Assembly: GCF_014705655.1 (NCBI RefSeq)
Contig: NZ_JACXIY010000017.1
Coordinates: 118,429-182,428, forward strand
Origin: Paenibacillus arenilitoris
GTDB taxonomy: Bacteria > Bacillota > Bacilli > Paenibacillales > Paenibacillaceae
Reading direction: 5' to 3'
Length of the DNA stretch: 64,000 nt
Shown here: positions 45,901 through 54,814 of the stretch, piece by piece
Layout: the number at the start of each line of letters is the position of its first letter
How positions within the stretch are numbered: position 1 is the first letter of the stretch
The notes under the pieces: generated by a model
The model's database searches: none
Seen by the model: the letters and a program-made list of their open reading frames with translations, nothing else
Told to the model about the DNA's origin: nothing
Translations under genes and position numbers: made by a program

Positions 45901-47646
45901 ATGGATCAAACGCATACCCTGCAGTTGAAGGAGCAAAGAATGGGCTGGTGGAGGGAAGCGAAGTTCGGGATGTTCATCCATTGGGGATTATACGCCATCC
46001 CGGCGGGAAAATGGAAGGGCCGGGCGATTCCGGGAATCGGCGAGTGGATCATGAAGCGTGCGCAAATTCCCGCCGGTGAATACGCTATGCTGGCGCGGGA
46101 ATTCAATCCGGTAGCGTTTGACGCCAAGGCATGGGTGGACGCTGCGGTGAATGCCGGCATGAAATATATCGTGATCACGGCCAAGCATCACGACGGGTTT
46201 GCGATGTATCGCTCCAAAGCGTCCGATTACAATATCACCCATGCTTCTCCGTTCCGGCGCGATCCGATGAAGGAGCTTGCCGAGCAGTGTGCGAAAGCGG
46301 GGCTCAAGCTGTGCTTCTACTATTCGCAGACCCAAGATTGGTATGAGAAGGACGCCGTCGGCAACGACTGGGATTTTCCCGAACCGAGCGATGAAGATTT
46401 TCAGAGCTATTTGGACCGGAAGGTGAAGCCGCAGCTGCAAGAGCTGCTGACCGGGTACGGGCCGATAGGACTGATCTGGTTCGATACTCCGAGGTCGATT
46501 ACCGAGGCGCAAAGCAGGGAGTTGGCCGATTTCGTTCATAAGCTGCAGCCGGACTGCATCGTCAATGGTAGAGTTGGTAATGGCTTAGGCGATTACCTCT
46601 GCCTTGGCGATAATGAAACGCCGGCAACGGCGCTGGCGGCCGATTGGGAAACATGCGCTACGTTGAATCATACCTGGGGATACAAAACGGACGACCAATC
46701 GTGGAAGTCGCCCGAAACCCTGATCAGGCTGCTGAGCGATATTGTAGGGAAAGGCGGAACCTATCTGCTTAATGTCGGACCGACAGCGGAGGGCGTTATT
46801 CCGCAGCCGAGCGTAAACGTGCTGAGCGAGGTGGGCGAATGGCTGAAGGTTAACGCAGAGGCGATTTACGGCACACAGGCCAATCCGTTCGCAACGGAGT
46901 TCGATTGGGGGACGATAACGACCAGGCCCGGCAAAGTGTACGTTCACCTGTTCGAGCGGCCGAAGGAAACCTTGGCCTTGCACGGGCTCAAAAACCGTGT
47001 TCGCAAGGCTCATATGCTGGCCGATCCGCAAAGCGAGCTGGAGTTCGAGCAAACCTATGACGAGAGCACGGATACCCATGCGTTGCGCGTTTCGCTTCCC
47101 AAACAGATACCGGTGTCAGCGGTAACCGTCTTGGCGCTGGATATTGACGGCGCTGCCGAAGCGGACAATACGCTCGCCCAGCAGGCGGACGGCCATGTGA
47201 TGCTGGAGGCGCACCGGTCTGTCATTCACGGCGGCGAAGCCGGAGCGAAAGCATGCTTGTCGAAGGCTGGCGTTCTCACGGACTGGTCGGATGAGAACGA
47301 ATGGTTGAGCTGGGAGTTCAAGGTGACGAACCCCGGGACATTCCATCTCCGCATTCGATCATTAGCTGAAAAAGCCAGGGATGCGATGGGTGAAACGATC
47401 GGCCGCTGGGAGGGCGGACATCGTCTGCAGGCGGAGGTCGCCGGCCAGCAGCTCGAGTTCGACATCGTCGAGCATTCACGGGTGCAAAACGCGAGATCGG
47501 CCTATTTCCACCGCATTCACACCGAATGCGGCAGCGTATCGATCGATCGTCCCGGAACATACACATTCAAGTTGAAAGCTATTAAGCTGAATTATGAACA
47601 GCAGCTCGGATTAAAGCTGGTATCCGTTGATCTGCTGCTTAATTAA
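45901..47646 (+). CDS. alpha-L-fucosidase, GH29, second copy
   Basis: 581 residues from ATG 45901 (GGGAGAAGG upstream). Closely parallels the GH29 protein at 37990: WWREAKFGMFIHWGLYAIPAG, TAKHHDGFAMY, and LIWFDTP with nucleophile Asp195; then a beta domain and a terminal carbohydrate-binding-like sandwich. No signal peptide. Placed directly after an importer, it probably trims the imported, fucosylated ligand. Two copies with such divergence suggest different linkages. Confidence 0.93.
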   Translation: MDQTHTLQLKEQRMGWWREAKFGMFIHWGLYAIPAGKWKGRAIPGIGEWIMKRAQIPAGEYAMLAREFNPVAFDAKAWVDAAVNAGMKYIVITAKHHDGFAMYRSKASDYNITHASPFRRDPMKELAEQCAKAGLKLCFYYSQTQDWYEKDAVGNDWDFPEPSDEDFQSYLDRKVKPQLQELLTGYGPIGLIWFDTPRSITEAQSRELADFVHKLQPDCIVNGRVGNGLGDYLCLGDNETPATALAADWETCATLNHTWGYKTDDQSWKSPETLIRLLSDIVGKGGTYLLNVGPTAEGVIPQPSVNVLSEVGEWLKVNAEAIYGTQANPFATEFDWGTITTRPGKVYVHLFERPKETLALHGLKNRVRKAHMLADPQSELEFEQTYDESTDTHALRVSLPKQIPVSAVTVLALDIDGAAEADNTLAQQADGHVMLEAHRSVIHGGEAGAKACLSKAGVLTDWSDENEWLSWEFKVTNPGTFHLRIRSLAEKARDAMGETIGRWEGGHRLQAEVAGQQLEFDIVEHSRVQNARSAYFHRIHTECGSVSIDRPGTYTFKLKAIKLNYEQQLGLKLVSVDLLLN

Positions 47647-47658
47647 ATTTTGCGATTA

Positions 47659-47690
47659 GGGGCGGCCTGCCGGTCGTCTCTTTCTTGTTT
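47659..47690 (+). terminator. terminator of importer-1 operon
   Basis: 9-pair stem (47659-47667 with 47672-47680, three G-T pairs), TGCC loop, then TTTCTTGTTT. Confidence 0.65.
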
Positions 47691-47718
47691 GATTGATTCG
47701 CAAGCCTTCAATCACTAA

Positions 47719-47747
47719 TTGACTTATAAATTAATTTGTCTTACAAT
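47719..47747 (+). promoter_or_regulatory. promoter of the glucarate operon with FadR-type operator
   Basis: TTGACT (47719-47724), 17-base spacer, TACAAT (47742-47747). The operator TTGTCTTACAA (47736-47746) runs into the -10 and fits the FadR-subfamily pattern T-x-GT-NNN-AC-x-A. Confidence 0.72.
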
Positions 47748-47799
47748 TAACTTTAAGAGAAACGACGATACCTATTTCACTTGAAAGGGGCAGCTAATC

Positions 47800-48738
47800 A
47801 TGAGCGTTTTAAGAAAATCGCCTGATGGAATTTTAGGCTTTCCTGTAGCACCTATGAATCATCAAGGCAACCTTGATTTGAAAGCGCTTCAAACCAATGT
47901 TCAGTTTCTAATCGATGAAGGATTAAGCGCCATATTTATCGGATGCGGTTCCGGAGAATTTCACGCATTAGACCATAGCGAATACAAAGCGATGGTTGAA
48001 ACGGCCGTAACCGTTGCCGGAGGGAAAGTGCCGGTGTACACCGGAGTCGGAGGCAACATCAGACATGCGGTGGAGCTTGCCGAGCTGTCGGCGAAACTCG
48101 GAGTCGATGGATATTTGATTTTGCCCCCGTATTTGATTGAACCGGAGCAAGAAGGATTGTACGAATACATAAAGACCATTGTTACGAGTACGGAGCTGAA
48201 CGCTATCGTTTATCAGCGAGACAATTGCATTGTAACCGTGGAAACGCTTCAGCGCCTTGTGGAATTTCCGCAGGTTGTAGGCCTCAAAGACGGACATGGC
48301 AATATGGAACTGAACATGGAGATGACCCAAACAATCGGAGACCGGCTCAGCTGGTTAAATGGTATGCCGATGGCTGAAGTGACGATGCCGGCTTATGTCA
48401 ACTTAGGTTTTCAGGCCTATTCTTCGGCTATTTCCAACTATATCCCGCATATTTCCGCGCTTTTCTATCATGCGCTGCTGAATCAGAACAAAGAATTGCT
48501 AAGCGAGCTGTATCGTTATGTCATCTTGCCGATCAACCGGATTCGCAAACAGAGAAAAGGCTATGCGGTCGCATTGATTAAAGCGGGGATGGAGATTGTC
48601 GGGCTTCCTGTAGGCACCAAGACACGCGTGCCGGTTATCGAAGTGGAGAAAGAGCATTACAACATGCTCGAAGCCATTCTGAACGATACATTCGAACGGT
48701 TCCCGAAAGGAAAACAAGTAAATTCCGTTACCGGTTAG
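47800..48738 (+). CDS. kdgD: 5-dehydro-4-deoxyglucarate dehydratase
   Basis: 312 residues, DHDPS/NAL aldolase superfamily. Schiff-base Lys163 in VGLKDGHGN; Tyr138 in IVYQRDN; N-terminal GILGFPVAPMN is typical of KdgD. It decarboxylates and dehydrates 5-keto-4-deoxyglucarate to 2,5-dioxopentanoate (2-oxoglutarate semialdehyde) in the cytoplasm. Neighbours encode the preceding and following steps (gudD and an aldehyde dehydrogenase), which fixes the assignment. AAAGGGGCAG ribosome site. Confidence 0.93.
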   Translation: MSVLRKSPDGILGFPVAPMNHQGNLDLKALQTNVQFLIDEGLSAIFIGCGSGEFHALDHSEYKAMVETAVTVAGGKVPVYTGVGGNIRHAVELAELSAKLGVDGYLILPPYLIEPEQEGLYEYIKTIVTSTELNAIVYQRDNCIVTVETLQRLVEFPQVVGLKDGHGNMELNMEMTQTIGDRLSWLNGMPMAEVTMPAYVNLGFQAYSSAISNYIPHISALFYHALLNQNKELLSELYRYVILPINRIRKQRKGYAVALIKAGMEIVGLPVGTKTRVPVIEVEKEHYNMLEAILNDTFERFPKGKQVNSVTG

Positions 48739-48753
48739 GAGGAACAAGGAGCT

Positions 48754-50205
48754 ATGGCTGAAGTCTGTACTTATTTGAATTATATAAACGGGCAGTGGAC
48801 AGCTTCGTCGACAGGCGAGGTCGAGGCAAGCATCAACCCTGCAAATAAACACGAGATCATTGGTTATGTGCAAAAATCGGCTCTGCCCGATTTGAATCAG
48901 GCCGTATCCAGCGCGAAAGCAATGCAAAAGAAATGGAAAAAGCTGTCTGGCAACGAGCGCGGGAATTATTTGCTCAAAGCGGCTTCCATCCTGGAAAGCA
49001 GATTGGATGAAATCGCCGAAACGATGACGAGAGAAATGGGGAAAACGCTCCCTGAAGCCAAAGGCGAAACGGCAAGAGGCGTCGCCATATTGCGGTATTA
49101 TGCGGGTGAAGGGCTACGCTCGATCGGCGATGTCATTCCATCCACGGACAGTGAGGCGCTCATGTTTACGACGCGGGTTCCTCTGGGCGTCATCGGCGTG
49201 ATTACGCCATGGAACTTCCCTGTCGCGATTCCGATTTGGAAAATGGCTCCGGCTTTGATTTACGGGAATACCGTAGTGATTAAACCGGCAACGGAGACTG
49301 CAGTCACGTGCGCCAAGATCATCGAATGTCTGGCCGAAGCCGGATTGCCGGCCGGAGTCGTTAACCTGGTGACGGGAGCCGGATCCGTTATCGGGCAAGG
49401 CTTGGCCGATCACCCGGATGTAAACGGCATCACCTTTACCGGCTCGAACGAGGTTGGCAAACGAATCGGGCAAGCAGCTCTTGCCCGCGGCGCAAAGTAT
49501 CAGCTCGAAATGGGCGGGAAAAACCCGGTCATCGTCGCGAACGACGCCGATCTTAATGTTGCGGTTGAGGCTACGTTAAGCGGCGGCTTGCGATCGACCG
49601 GGCAGAAATGTACGGCAACAAGCAGAGTGATCGTGCAAAGCGGTGTATACGATGCTTTTAAGGAAAAGCTTCTTCAAAAGGTAAAAGAGATTACGGTCGG
49701 AGACGGAATGAAAGACGGCATTTGGATGGGGCCTTGCGCAAACGAAGGCCAGCTGAGAACCGTACTCTCCTATATTGAAAAAGGAATTCAAGAAGGCGGC
49801 ACGCTGCTTTACGGCGGCAGGCAGCCTCAAGGCTTGGGCAACGGATTTTTTGTCGAGCCGACGGTTTTCGATAATGTAACGGGCAATATGACGATCGCGC
49901 AAGAGGAAATATTCGGGCCGGTTCTTGCTCTCATGAAGGTAGAGACGATCGAAGAGGCGCTGCAGCTGGCTAACGATGTGGTATTCGGTTTAAGCGCATC
50001 GATCTTTACAGCCAATATCGGCAATATGCTGACCTTTATCAATGAAATGGATGCCGGACTCGTCCGCATTAATGCGGAGAGCGCAGGGGTCGAGCTGCAG
50101 GCGCCGTTCGGCGGAATGAAGCAATCGAGTTCCCATTCGCGCGAGCAAGGGCGGGCGGCTATTGAGTTTTTCACATCCGTTAAAACCGTATTCGTCAAAG
50201 CTTAA
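48754..50205 (+). CDS. 2-oxoglutarate semialdehyde dehydrogenase
   Basis: 483 residues. NAD(P)-dependent aldehyde dehydrogenase with TPWNFP (Asn154), general base Glu252 in LEMGGKNP and catalytic Cys286 in GQKCTATS. In this operon it should oxidise 2,5-dioxopentanoate to 2-oxoglutarate, the last step to the TCA cycle. It begins 15 bases after kdgD with TTAGGAGGAACAAGG. Confidence 0.92.
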   Translation: MAEVCTYLNYINGQWTASSTGEVEASINPANKHEIIGYVQKSALPDLNQAVSSAKAMQKKWKKLSGNERGNYLLKAASILESRLDEIAETMTREMGKTLPEAKGETARGVAILRYYAGEGLRSIGDVIPSTDSEALMFTTRVPLGVIGVITPWNFPVAIPIWKMAPALIYGNTVVIKPATETAVTCAKIIECLAEAGLPAGVVNLVTGAGSVIGQGLADHPDVNGITFTGSNEVGKRIGQAALARGAKYQLEMGGKNPVIVANDADLNVAVEATLSGGLRSTGQKCTATSRVIVQSGVYDAFKEKLLQKVKEITVGDGMKDGIWMGPCANEGQLRTVLSYIEKGIQEGGTLLYGGRQPQGLGNGFFVEPTVFDNVTGNMTIAQEEIFGPVLALMKVETIEEALQLANDVVFGLSASIFTANIGNMLTFINEMDAGLVRINAESAGVELQAPFGGMKQSSSHSREQGRAAIEFFTSVKTVFVKA

Positions 50206-50235
50206 TCGGAGAATTCCATACAAGGAGAGGATTGT

Positions 50236-51600
50236 ATGATTCAGGAACAGACTCAGAATCAATTAAATCACGCTCATGGAACGCCGGTCATTATTGAAAT
50301 GCAGGTCATCCCTGTAGCGGGACACGACAGCATGTTATTTAATCTTAGCGGTGCGCATGCTCCATTCTTCACTCGCAATATTGTCATTCTAAAGGATAAC
50401 GCGGGAAATACAGGCGTGGGCGAGGTGCCCGGCGGCGAGAACATTCGTCGAACGTTGGAGGATGCGAGCTCTCTCATAATCGGCCGATCTATAGGTCAGT
50501 ACAACAACATTCTTACTTCGGTGCGCAAGCAGTTTGCGGATCTGGATGCTGGAGGACGAGGTCTGCAGACGTTCGATCTGCGCATTACGATTCATGCCGT
50601 TACGGCTCTGGAGGCGGCGCTCCTCGATCTCCTCGGCCAATTCCTCGGCGTTCCCGTTGCGGCGCTGCTCGGGGAAGGACAGCAGCGCGACAAGGTAGAG
50701 ATGCTAGGTTATTTATTCTATATTGGAGATAGCAGCAAAACGGATATGCCGTACTTGACTGCGCCGGATGCCGAAGATGATTGGCTTCGGCTCCGTCATG
50801 AGGAAGCGGTTACGACTGACGCGATTGTCAGGCTTGCCGAAGCCGCGCATAAGCGCTATGGATTCAACGACTTTAAATTGAAAGGAGGCGTGCTTCGCGG
50901 GGAAGAGGAGATCGAAGCGGTTACCGCGCTTGCGGAACGGTTCCCGCAAGCAAGAATGACTTTGGACCCGAATGGGGCCTGGTCTTTAGCGGAAGCAGTT
51001 CGGCTTTGTCGCGACCGACACGATGTACTTGCTTACGCGGAAGATCCGTGCGGAGCGGAGAACGGCTACTCCGGCCGTGAGGCGATGGCGGAATTCCGGC
51101 GCGCGACGGGTCTGCCGACCGCTACAAACATGATTGCCACCGATTGGCGTCAAATGGGGCATGCCATACAATTGAATTCGGTGGATATTCCGCTCGCCGA
51201 TCCTCACTTCTGGACGATGCAGGGCTCAGTCCGGGTAGCTCAGATGTGCCATGAATGGGGGCTTACATGGGGATCGCATTCGAACAATCATTTTGATATT
51301 TCACTCGCGATGTTCACCCATGTTGCTGCCGCGGCACCGGGCAAAATCACGGCGATCGATACGCATTGGATCTGGCAGGATGGGCAGCAGTTGACCAAAG
51401 AGCCGCTTCAGATTGCGGGAGGAATGGTGGATGTTCCGGACAAGCCGGGGCTAGGCGTCGAGCTCGATATGGAGCAAGTCGAGAAGGCGCATCAGCTGTA
51501 TAAGGAGCACGGCCTCGGATCGCGCGATGACGCAATCGCGATGCAATACTATATTCCCAACTGGAAATTTGACAACAAAAGGCCATGCCTCGTACGATAG
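50236..51600 (+). CDS. gudD: glucarate dehydratase
   Basis: 454 residues, enolase superfamily. The N-terminal capping domain has [18 protein letters not shown], the barrel [17 protein letters not shown] (catalytic Lys in K-x-K), metal ligands in TLDPNGAW and YAEDPCG, and the His/Asp region [20 protein letters not shown]-terminus [16 protein letters not shown] and [17 protein letters not shown] are highly typical of GudD. It dehydrates D-glucarate to 5-keto-4-deoxyglucarate, feeding kdgD. AAGGAGAGG ribosome site. Last gene of the unit. Confidence 0.95.
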   Translation: MIQEQTQNQLNHAHGTPVIIEMQVIPVAGHDSMLFNLSGAHAPFFTRNIVILKDNAGNTGVGEVPGGENIRRTLEDASSLIIGRSIGQYNNILTSVRKQFADLDAGGRGLQTFDLRITIHAVTALEAALLDLLGQFLGVPVAALLGEGQQRDKVEMLGYLFYIGDSSKTDMPYLTAPDAEDDWLRLRHEEAVTTDAIVRLAEAAHKRYGFNDFKLKGGVLRGEEEIEAVTALAERFPQARMTLDPNGAWSLAEAVRLCRDRHDVLAYAEDPCGAENGYSGREAMAEFRRATGLPTATNMIATDWRQMGHAIQLNSVDIPLADPHFWTMQGSVRVAQMCHEWGLTWGSHSNNHFDISLAMFTHVAAAAPGKITAIDTHWIWQDGQQLTKEPLQIAGGMVDVPDKPGLGVELDMEQVEKAHQLYKEHGLGSRDDAIAMQYYIPNWKFDNKRPCLVR

Positions 51601-51625
51601 TTAAATTTGGACATTTTATGCTCTT

Positions 51626-51664
51626 AGTCCACTGCTTCCTTTCTACGGAACAGTGGACTTTTTT
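51626..51664 (+). terminator. terminator after gudD
   Basis: AGTCCACTG / CAGTGGACT stem (51626-51634, 51651-51659) extended inward by TTCC/GGAA, then TTTTT. Confidence 0.88.
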
Positions 51665-51677
51665 AGATTCGACCACG

Positions 51678-51706
51678 TTGTTATTTTAATTTAATTGTCT
51701 TACAAT
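51678..51706 (+). promoter_or_regulatory. promoter of the FadR-type gene with the same operator
   Basis: TTGTTA (51678-51683), 17-base spacer, TACAAT (51701-51706). TTGTCTTACAA (51695-51705) sits exactly as in the kdgD promoter. Confidence 0.72.
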
Positions 51707-51745
51707 ATGATAAATGGCTTCAGCCGCAAAGAGATGAGGGTGTTT

Positions 51746-52453
51746 ATGGTTGAACATAAAGGAATCTTAGAAGTGGGATCGGTGAGACGGAATACATTGT
51801 CGAAGCAGGTAGTGGAGAGTATCGTCCAGCTGCTGCTTAGCGGACAGCTCAAGCCCGGAGACAAGCTGCCGTCCGAAATGGAGCTGATCGAAATGCTCGA
51901 TGTGAGCCGGCCGGTTTTGCGCGAAGCGTTAAGCTCGCTCGAAACGTTGGAGATTATTACACGCAAGACCCGCGGCGGTACGTACTTCAACAACAAGATC
52001 GGCAGCAAGCCGTTCTCGGTGATGCTCGCGTTGTCGGTCGGCAACCTGCCGGCGATTATCGAAGCTAGAATGGCGCTAGAATTAGGTCTCGTGACGATGG
52101 CCGCCGAAAAAATAACGGATGAGCAGCTGGCGCGGTTAAAGGAAACGATCGATAAAATAGCGGCCAGCGTCGATAATAATTACGGGGAAGTGGATAAGGA
52201 ATTTCATCTTATCATTGCCATGAGCGCGAACAATCCGATTATAGAGGGTATGATTGATCCTCTGTTGATGAGCCATGACCAGATGAACAGCCATATCAAA
52301 TACCGTGAACGCGATGTGACGGTTCGATTCCATACGGATATTTATCATGCGCTCAGAAAACATGATCCTTATGAGGCATTTACTCATATGTACCGTCATC
52401 TAAGCTATGTCCGGGATAAGCTTCTGAAGCATCAAACCATGCGCGAAAGTTGA
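51746..52453 (+). CDS. FadR-type GntR regulator of glucarate use
   Basis: 235 residues from ATG 51746, preceded by GATGAGGGTG; earlier in-frame ATGs overlap the promoter. N-terminal winged helix: SKQVVESIVQLLLSGQLKPGDKLPSEMELIEMLDVSRPVLREALSSLETL; C-terminal all-helical FCD-like ligand domain with IIEARMALELG and DKEFHLIIA. Ligands of this subgroup are often carboxylates such as uronates or glucarate. Shared operators at its own and the kdgD promoter indicate autoregulated repression relieved by the pathway substrate. It converges with the ROK gene one base away. Confidence 0.9.
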   Translation: MVEHKGILEVGSVRRNTLSKQVVESIVQLLLSGQLKPGDKLPSEMELIEMLDVSRPVLREALSSLETLEIITRKTRGGTYFNNKIGSKPFSVMLALSVGNLPAIIEARMALELGLVTMAAEKITDEQLARLKETIDKIAASVDNNYGEVDKEFHLIIAMSANNPIIEGMIDPLLMSHDQMNSHIKYRERDVTVRFHTDIYHALRKHDPYEAFTHMYRHLSYVRDKLLKHQTMRES

Positions 52454-52454
52454 A

Positions 52455-53657
52455 TTATTGTATCATGGTGAATGAAAAATGCCGGTCGAGCGCGTAATTG
52501 ATGGCGCCTAAAGCTCCGCCGGTCTCAGCTAACACGGCAGTGTTGACCGCTATTCCGGCAGAAAGAGACGTCATAGACCGTTGGTACATTACTTTTGTAG
52601 CGGTTTGGACATAAGTTCTGCACAAGCCAGGTATTGCTCCTCCGAGAATGACGGCCTCCGGATTCAGTAAATTAACGAGATTGGCCAGCGCGATACCAAG
52701 GTAAGTAGCCGCATGATTTACAACGCGTATTGCCAATTCATCGCCTTCATCGGCAGCCCGGCAAATAAATTCCGCTTGAAGAAGCTGGAGGTCGTTCCCG
52801 GGATAGCCGCTGCTCAACAGACTTTCCTCCTGTCCGGCGCGAAGCAGTCTGCGGGTTTCCTGCTCGATTGCGGAAGCGGTAGCGTAGAGGTGCAAACATC
52901 CGTTATTGCCGCACGGACAAACAGGGCCAGCGGGTTCAACCGTAATATGTCCGAGCTCGCCCGCTCCTCCGAATGAGCCTGATACTAGTTTCCTGTCGTT
53001 AAATATACCGGCTGCAATACCTGAGCCAACCCCGACATAAATCATATGGTTGTATTCTCTTCCGGAGCCGAACCGGCATTCCGCCAGCCCGCGCGCACGG
53101 TGCCTGTTTATGGCCACAGTCGGCCAACCAAGCGCACTGCTGACCATTTCCTCAATGACCACGTTGGACCACCCCAAATCAGACGCGCTCCTTATCGTAC
53201 CCCGTGTTGTATCGACAAGCCCCGGCACGCCAATACCGAACATGGGGATGACGTTAGTGTCAAACGTCTTAATAAAAGCTTTCGTCTGCTCGACCAGCTC
53301 ATGAACCGCCGTCTCGGGACGGGAAGAGCTGACGGGTATTTTGGTTACCTGCAAAACATTGCCGAGCAGATCGAATACACCGAGTGTCCATACCTGATTG
53401 TCCAAATCGGCGCCTATGACGGCTTGGGATCCGGGGACAAGCTCGAGGGAAATGGCGGGCCGCCCTCCGGTGGAGGGGGTTTTTTCCGTTTCCTTCACAA
53501 GATTGCATGCAATCAACTCGGAAATCGTGGAGGAGATCGTAGCTCTGCTAAGTTCCGTCACTTTGGTCAAGTTAACCCGGGGCATGGCTCCATGCATGCG
53601 CAGTGCTTGGATAATGCTCGTTTTACTGCCCTTTTGGTCGCTTTTATTCATAATCAT
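52455..53657 (-). CDS. ROK-family transcriptional repressor (NagC/XylR type)
   Basis: 400 residues from the ATG at 53657, with GGTGAT seven bases upstream; two upstream starts at 53666 and 53669 are possible. N-terminal winged helix (NLTKVTELSRATISSTISELIACNLV), then a ROK sugar-binding domain: VIGADLDNQ, FGIGVPGLVD, GSFGGAGELGHITVE and the zinc motif CPCGNNGC. The family responds to sugars or their phosphates. Divergent from the nine-gene operon at 53873 and likely its repressor. Confidence 0.88.
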   Translation of the reverse strand: MIMNKSDQKGSKTSIIQALRMHGAMPRVNLTKVTELSRATISSTISELIACNLVKETEKTPSTGGRPAISLELVPGSQAVIGADLDNQVWTLGVFDLLGNVLQVTKIPVSSSRPETAVHELVEQTKAFIKTFDTNVIPMFGIGVPGLVDTTRGTIRSASDLGWSNVVIEEMVSSALGWPTVAINRHRARGLAECRFGSGREYNHMIYVGVGSGIAAGIFNDRKLVSGSFGGAGELGHITVEPAGPVCPCGNNGCLHLYATASAIEQETRRLLRAGQEESLLSSGYPGNDLQLLQAEFICRAADEGDELAIRVVNHAATYLGIALANLVNLLNPEAVILGGAIPGLCRTYVQTATKVMYQRSMTSLSAGIAVNTAVLAETGGALGAINYALDRHFSFTMIQ

Positions 53658-53771
53658 GGAGAGCATCACCGTCGCTGATCGTTAAATTAATAGGAATAAA
53701 CAACTGCAATTATATTAAAAATCGGAACAAAGTTCAAGGATCGCGTCATAAAAACGGCACTATTTCTATAG

Positions 53772-53793
53772 CGAAATTTCGTCTCATTCGAAA
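53772..53793. promoter_or_regulatory. candidate ROK operator
   Basis: Three half-sites: CGAAA (53772-53776), TTTCG (53777-53781), and after TCTCATT, CGAAA (53789-53793). They form CGAAATTTCG and TTTCG-N7-CGAAA palindromes 13 bases before the -35. Confidence 0.38.
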
Positions 53794-53806
53794 CTTAATT
53801 TATATC

Positions 53807-53836
53807 TTGACATAAGTTCGGGATCGAAGGTATGAT
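53807..53836 (+). promoter_or_regulatory. promoter of the nine-gene sugar operon
   Basis: TTGACA (53807-53812), 18-base spacer, TATGAT (53831-53836). Confidence 0.75.
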
Positions 53837-53848
53837 TGCTTATAGATA

Positions 53849-53862
53849 TGAAAGCGGTTACG
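53849..53862. promoter_or_regulatory. cre-like site at the start of the nine-gene operon
   Basis: TGAAAGCGGTTACG matches the cre consensus at 13 of 14 positions (last A is G). It lies just downstream of the -10, a position where CcpA represses. Confidence 0.6.
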
Positions 53863-53872
53863 GGGGGATACG

Positions 53873-54814
53873 ATGAAAGCGACAATCGTTTTAGGCGGAA
53901 ATATGTATGATGATTCCTCAATCGAGCATTTTTTAAAAGATGCGGCTGCCATTGGCTATGAAGGCGTTGAAATTCGGGGCGTCGGCGAATTGCAGGACGG
54001 CCGGATATCCAGGGAACGGGCGGAACAAATAAAAGGCTTGCTTGAAGGCTACCGCCTTGCGCCAACCAATCTCTCGTTGTTTGCAGGGAATTTCGCTTGC
54101 AATACAGAGGATGAAAATAAAGCCGAGCTGCAAAAATGGGAACGTTATCTTGATTTCGCGTCGACAATCGGCTGCGGAATGATGAGGCTGAATCCAGGTT
54201 TTCAGCATGCCGACGAGGTTTCCGAGGATGATTTTGCGAAGTCTGTGAAGTGGTTCCGGCAATGCGCCGATCTTGCCGCCGATAGGAATATACGAGCCGT
54301 CATCGAGATGCATCACGGGACCTTATGCGATTCTGCGGATTCGTCAGTTGCCTTTGTCGAAGCGGTTGAACGCAGCAATACGGGGCTGATCCTGGATCCC
54401 GTCAATCTCTATCAGGTGCCGGCCGATTACGGCGTTGAAACGATAAAACGGCTGAAGCCGTATCTGGTCAACGTTCATATTAAAGATATTGTGGGATTAA
54501 AAGGCGCCGGATACCCATGGGCTTTCGAGTACGGCGATTATGTGCCGCATATTGGGAGATACCATCGGGTGATACCTAAGAAGAACAAGACCGAGGAACG
54601 TTACTATTGCCACCGGCTCATCAATCAGGGAGGCATCGATTGGTACGAAGTGTTCAGGGGGCTGAAGCAAATCGGATACGGCGGCTATCTTACCGTTGAA
54701 AGCGTAAGCAAGCCGGGTTCCGAGCTTCCCGTACATGGCGAGCTGGCGCAGCAATGCTATAACGACGTGCAGCATTTGTTGAATATAACGGAAAGCTCGG
54801 ATGTAAGTGTTTAA
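53873..54814 (+). CDS. sugar phosphate isomerase/epimerase-like TIM barrel 1
   Basis: 313 residues, ATG after CGGGGGGATAC. Xylose-isomerase-like AP-endonuclease-2 fold: IGYEGVEIRGVGEL, the metal-ligand stretches AVIEMHHGTLCDS and LILDPVNLYQ, VNVHIKDI, and YGGYLTVESVSKPG. A divalent-metal isomerase, epimerase or dehydratase acting on a keto-sugar is expected. First gene of the operon; the next gene overlaps its end. The acid composition of the pocket cannot be judged by eye. Confidence 0.85.
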   Translation: MKATIVLGGNMYDDSSIEHFLKDAAAIGYEGVEIRGVGELQDGRISRERAEQIKGLLEGYRLAPTNLSLFAGNFACNTEDENKAELQKWERYLDFASTIGCGMMRLNPGFQHADEVSEDDFAKSVKWFRQCADLAADRNIRAVIEMHHGTLCDSADSSVAFVEAVERSNTGLILDPVNLYQVPADYGVETIKRLKPYLVNVHIKDIVGLKGAGYPWAFEYGDYVPHIGRYHRVIPKKNKTEERYYCHRLINQGGIDWYEVFRGLKQIGYGGYLTVESVSKPGSELPVHGELAQQCYNDVQHLLNITESSDVSV

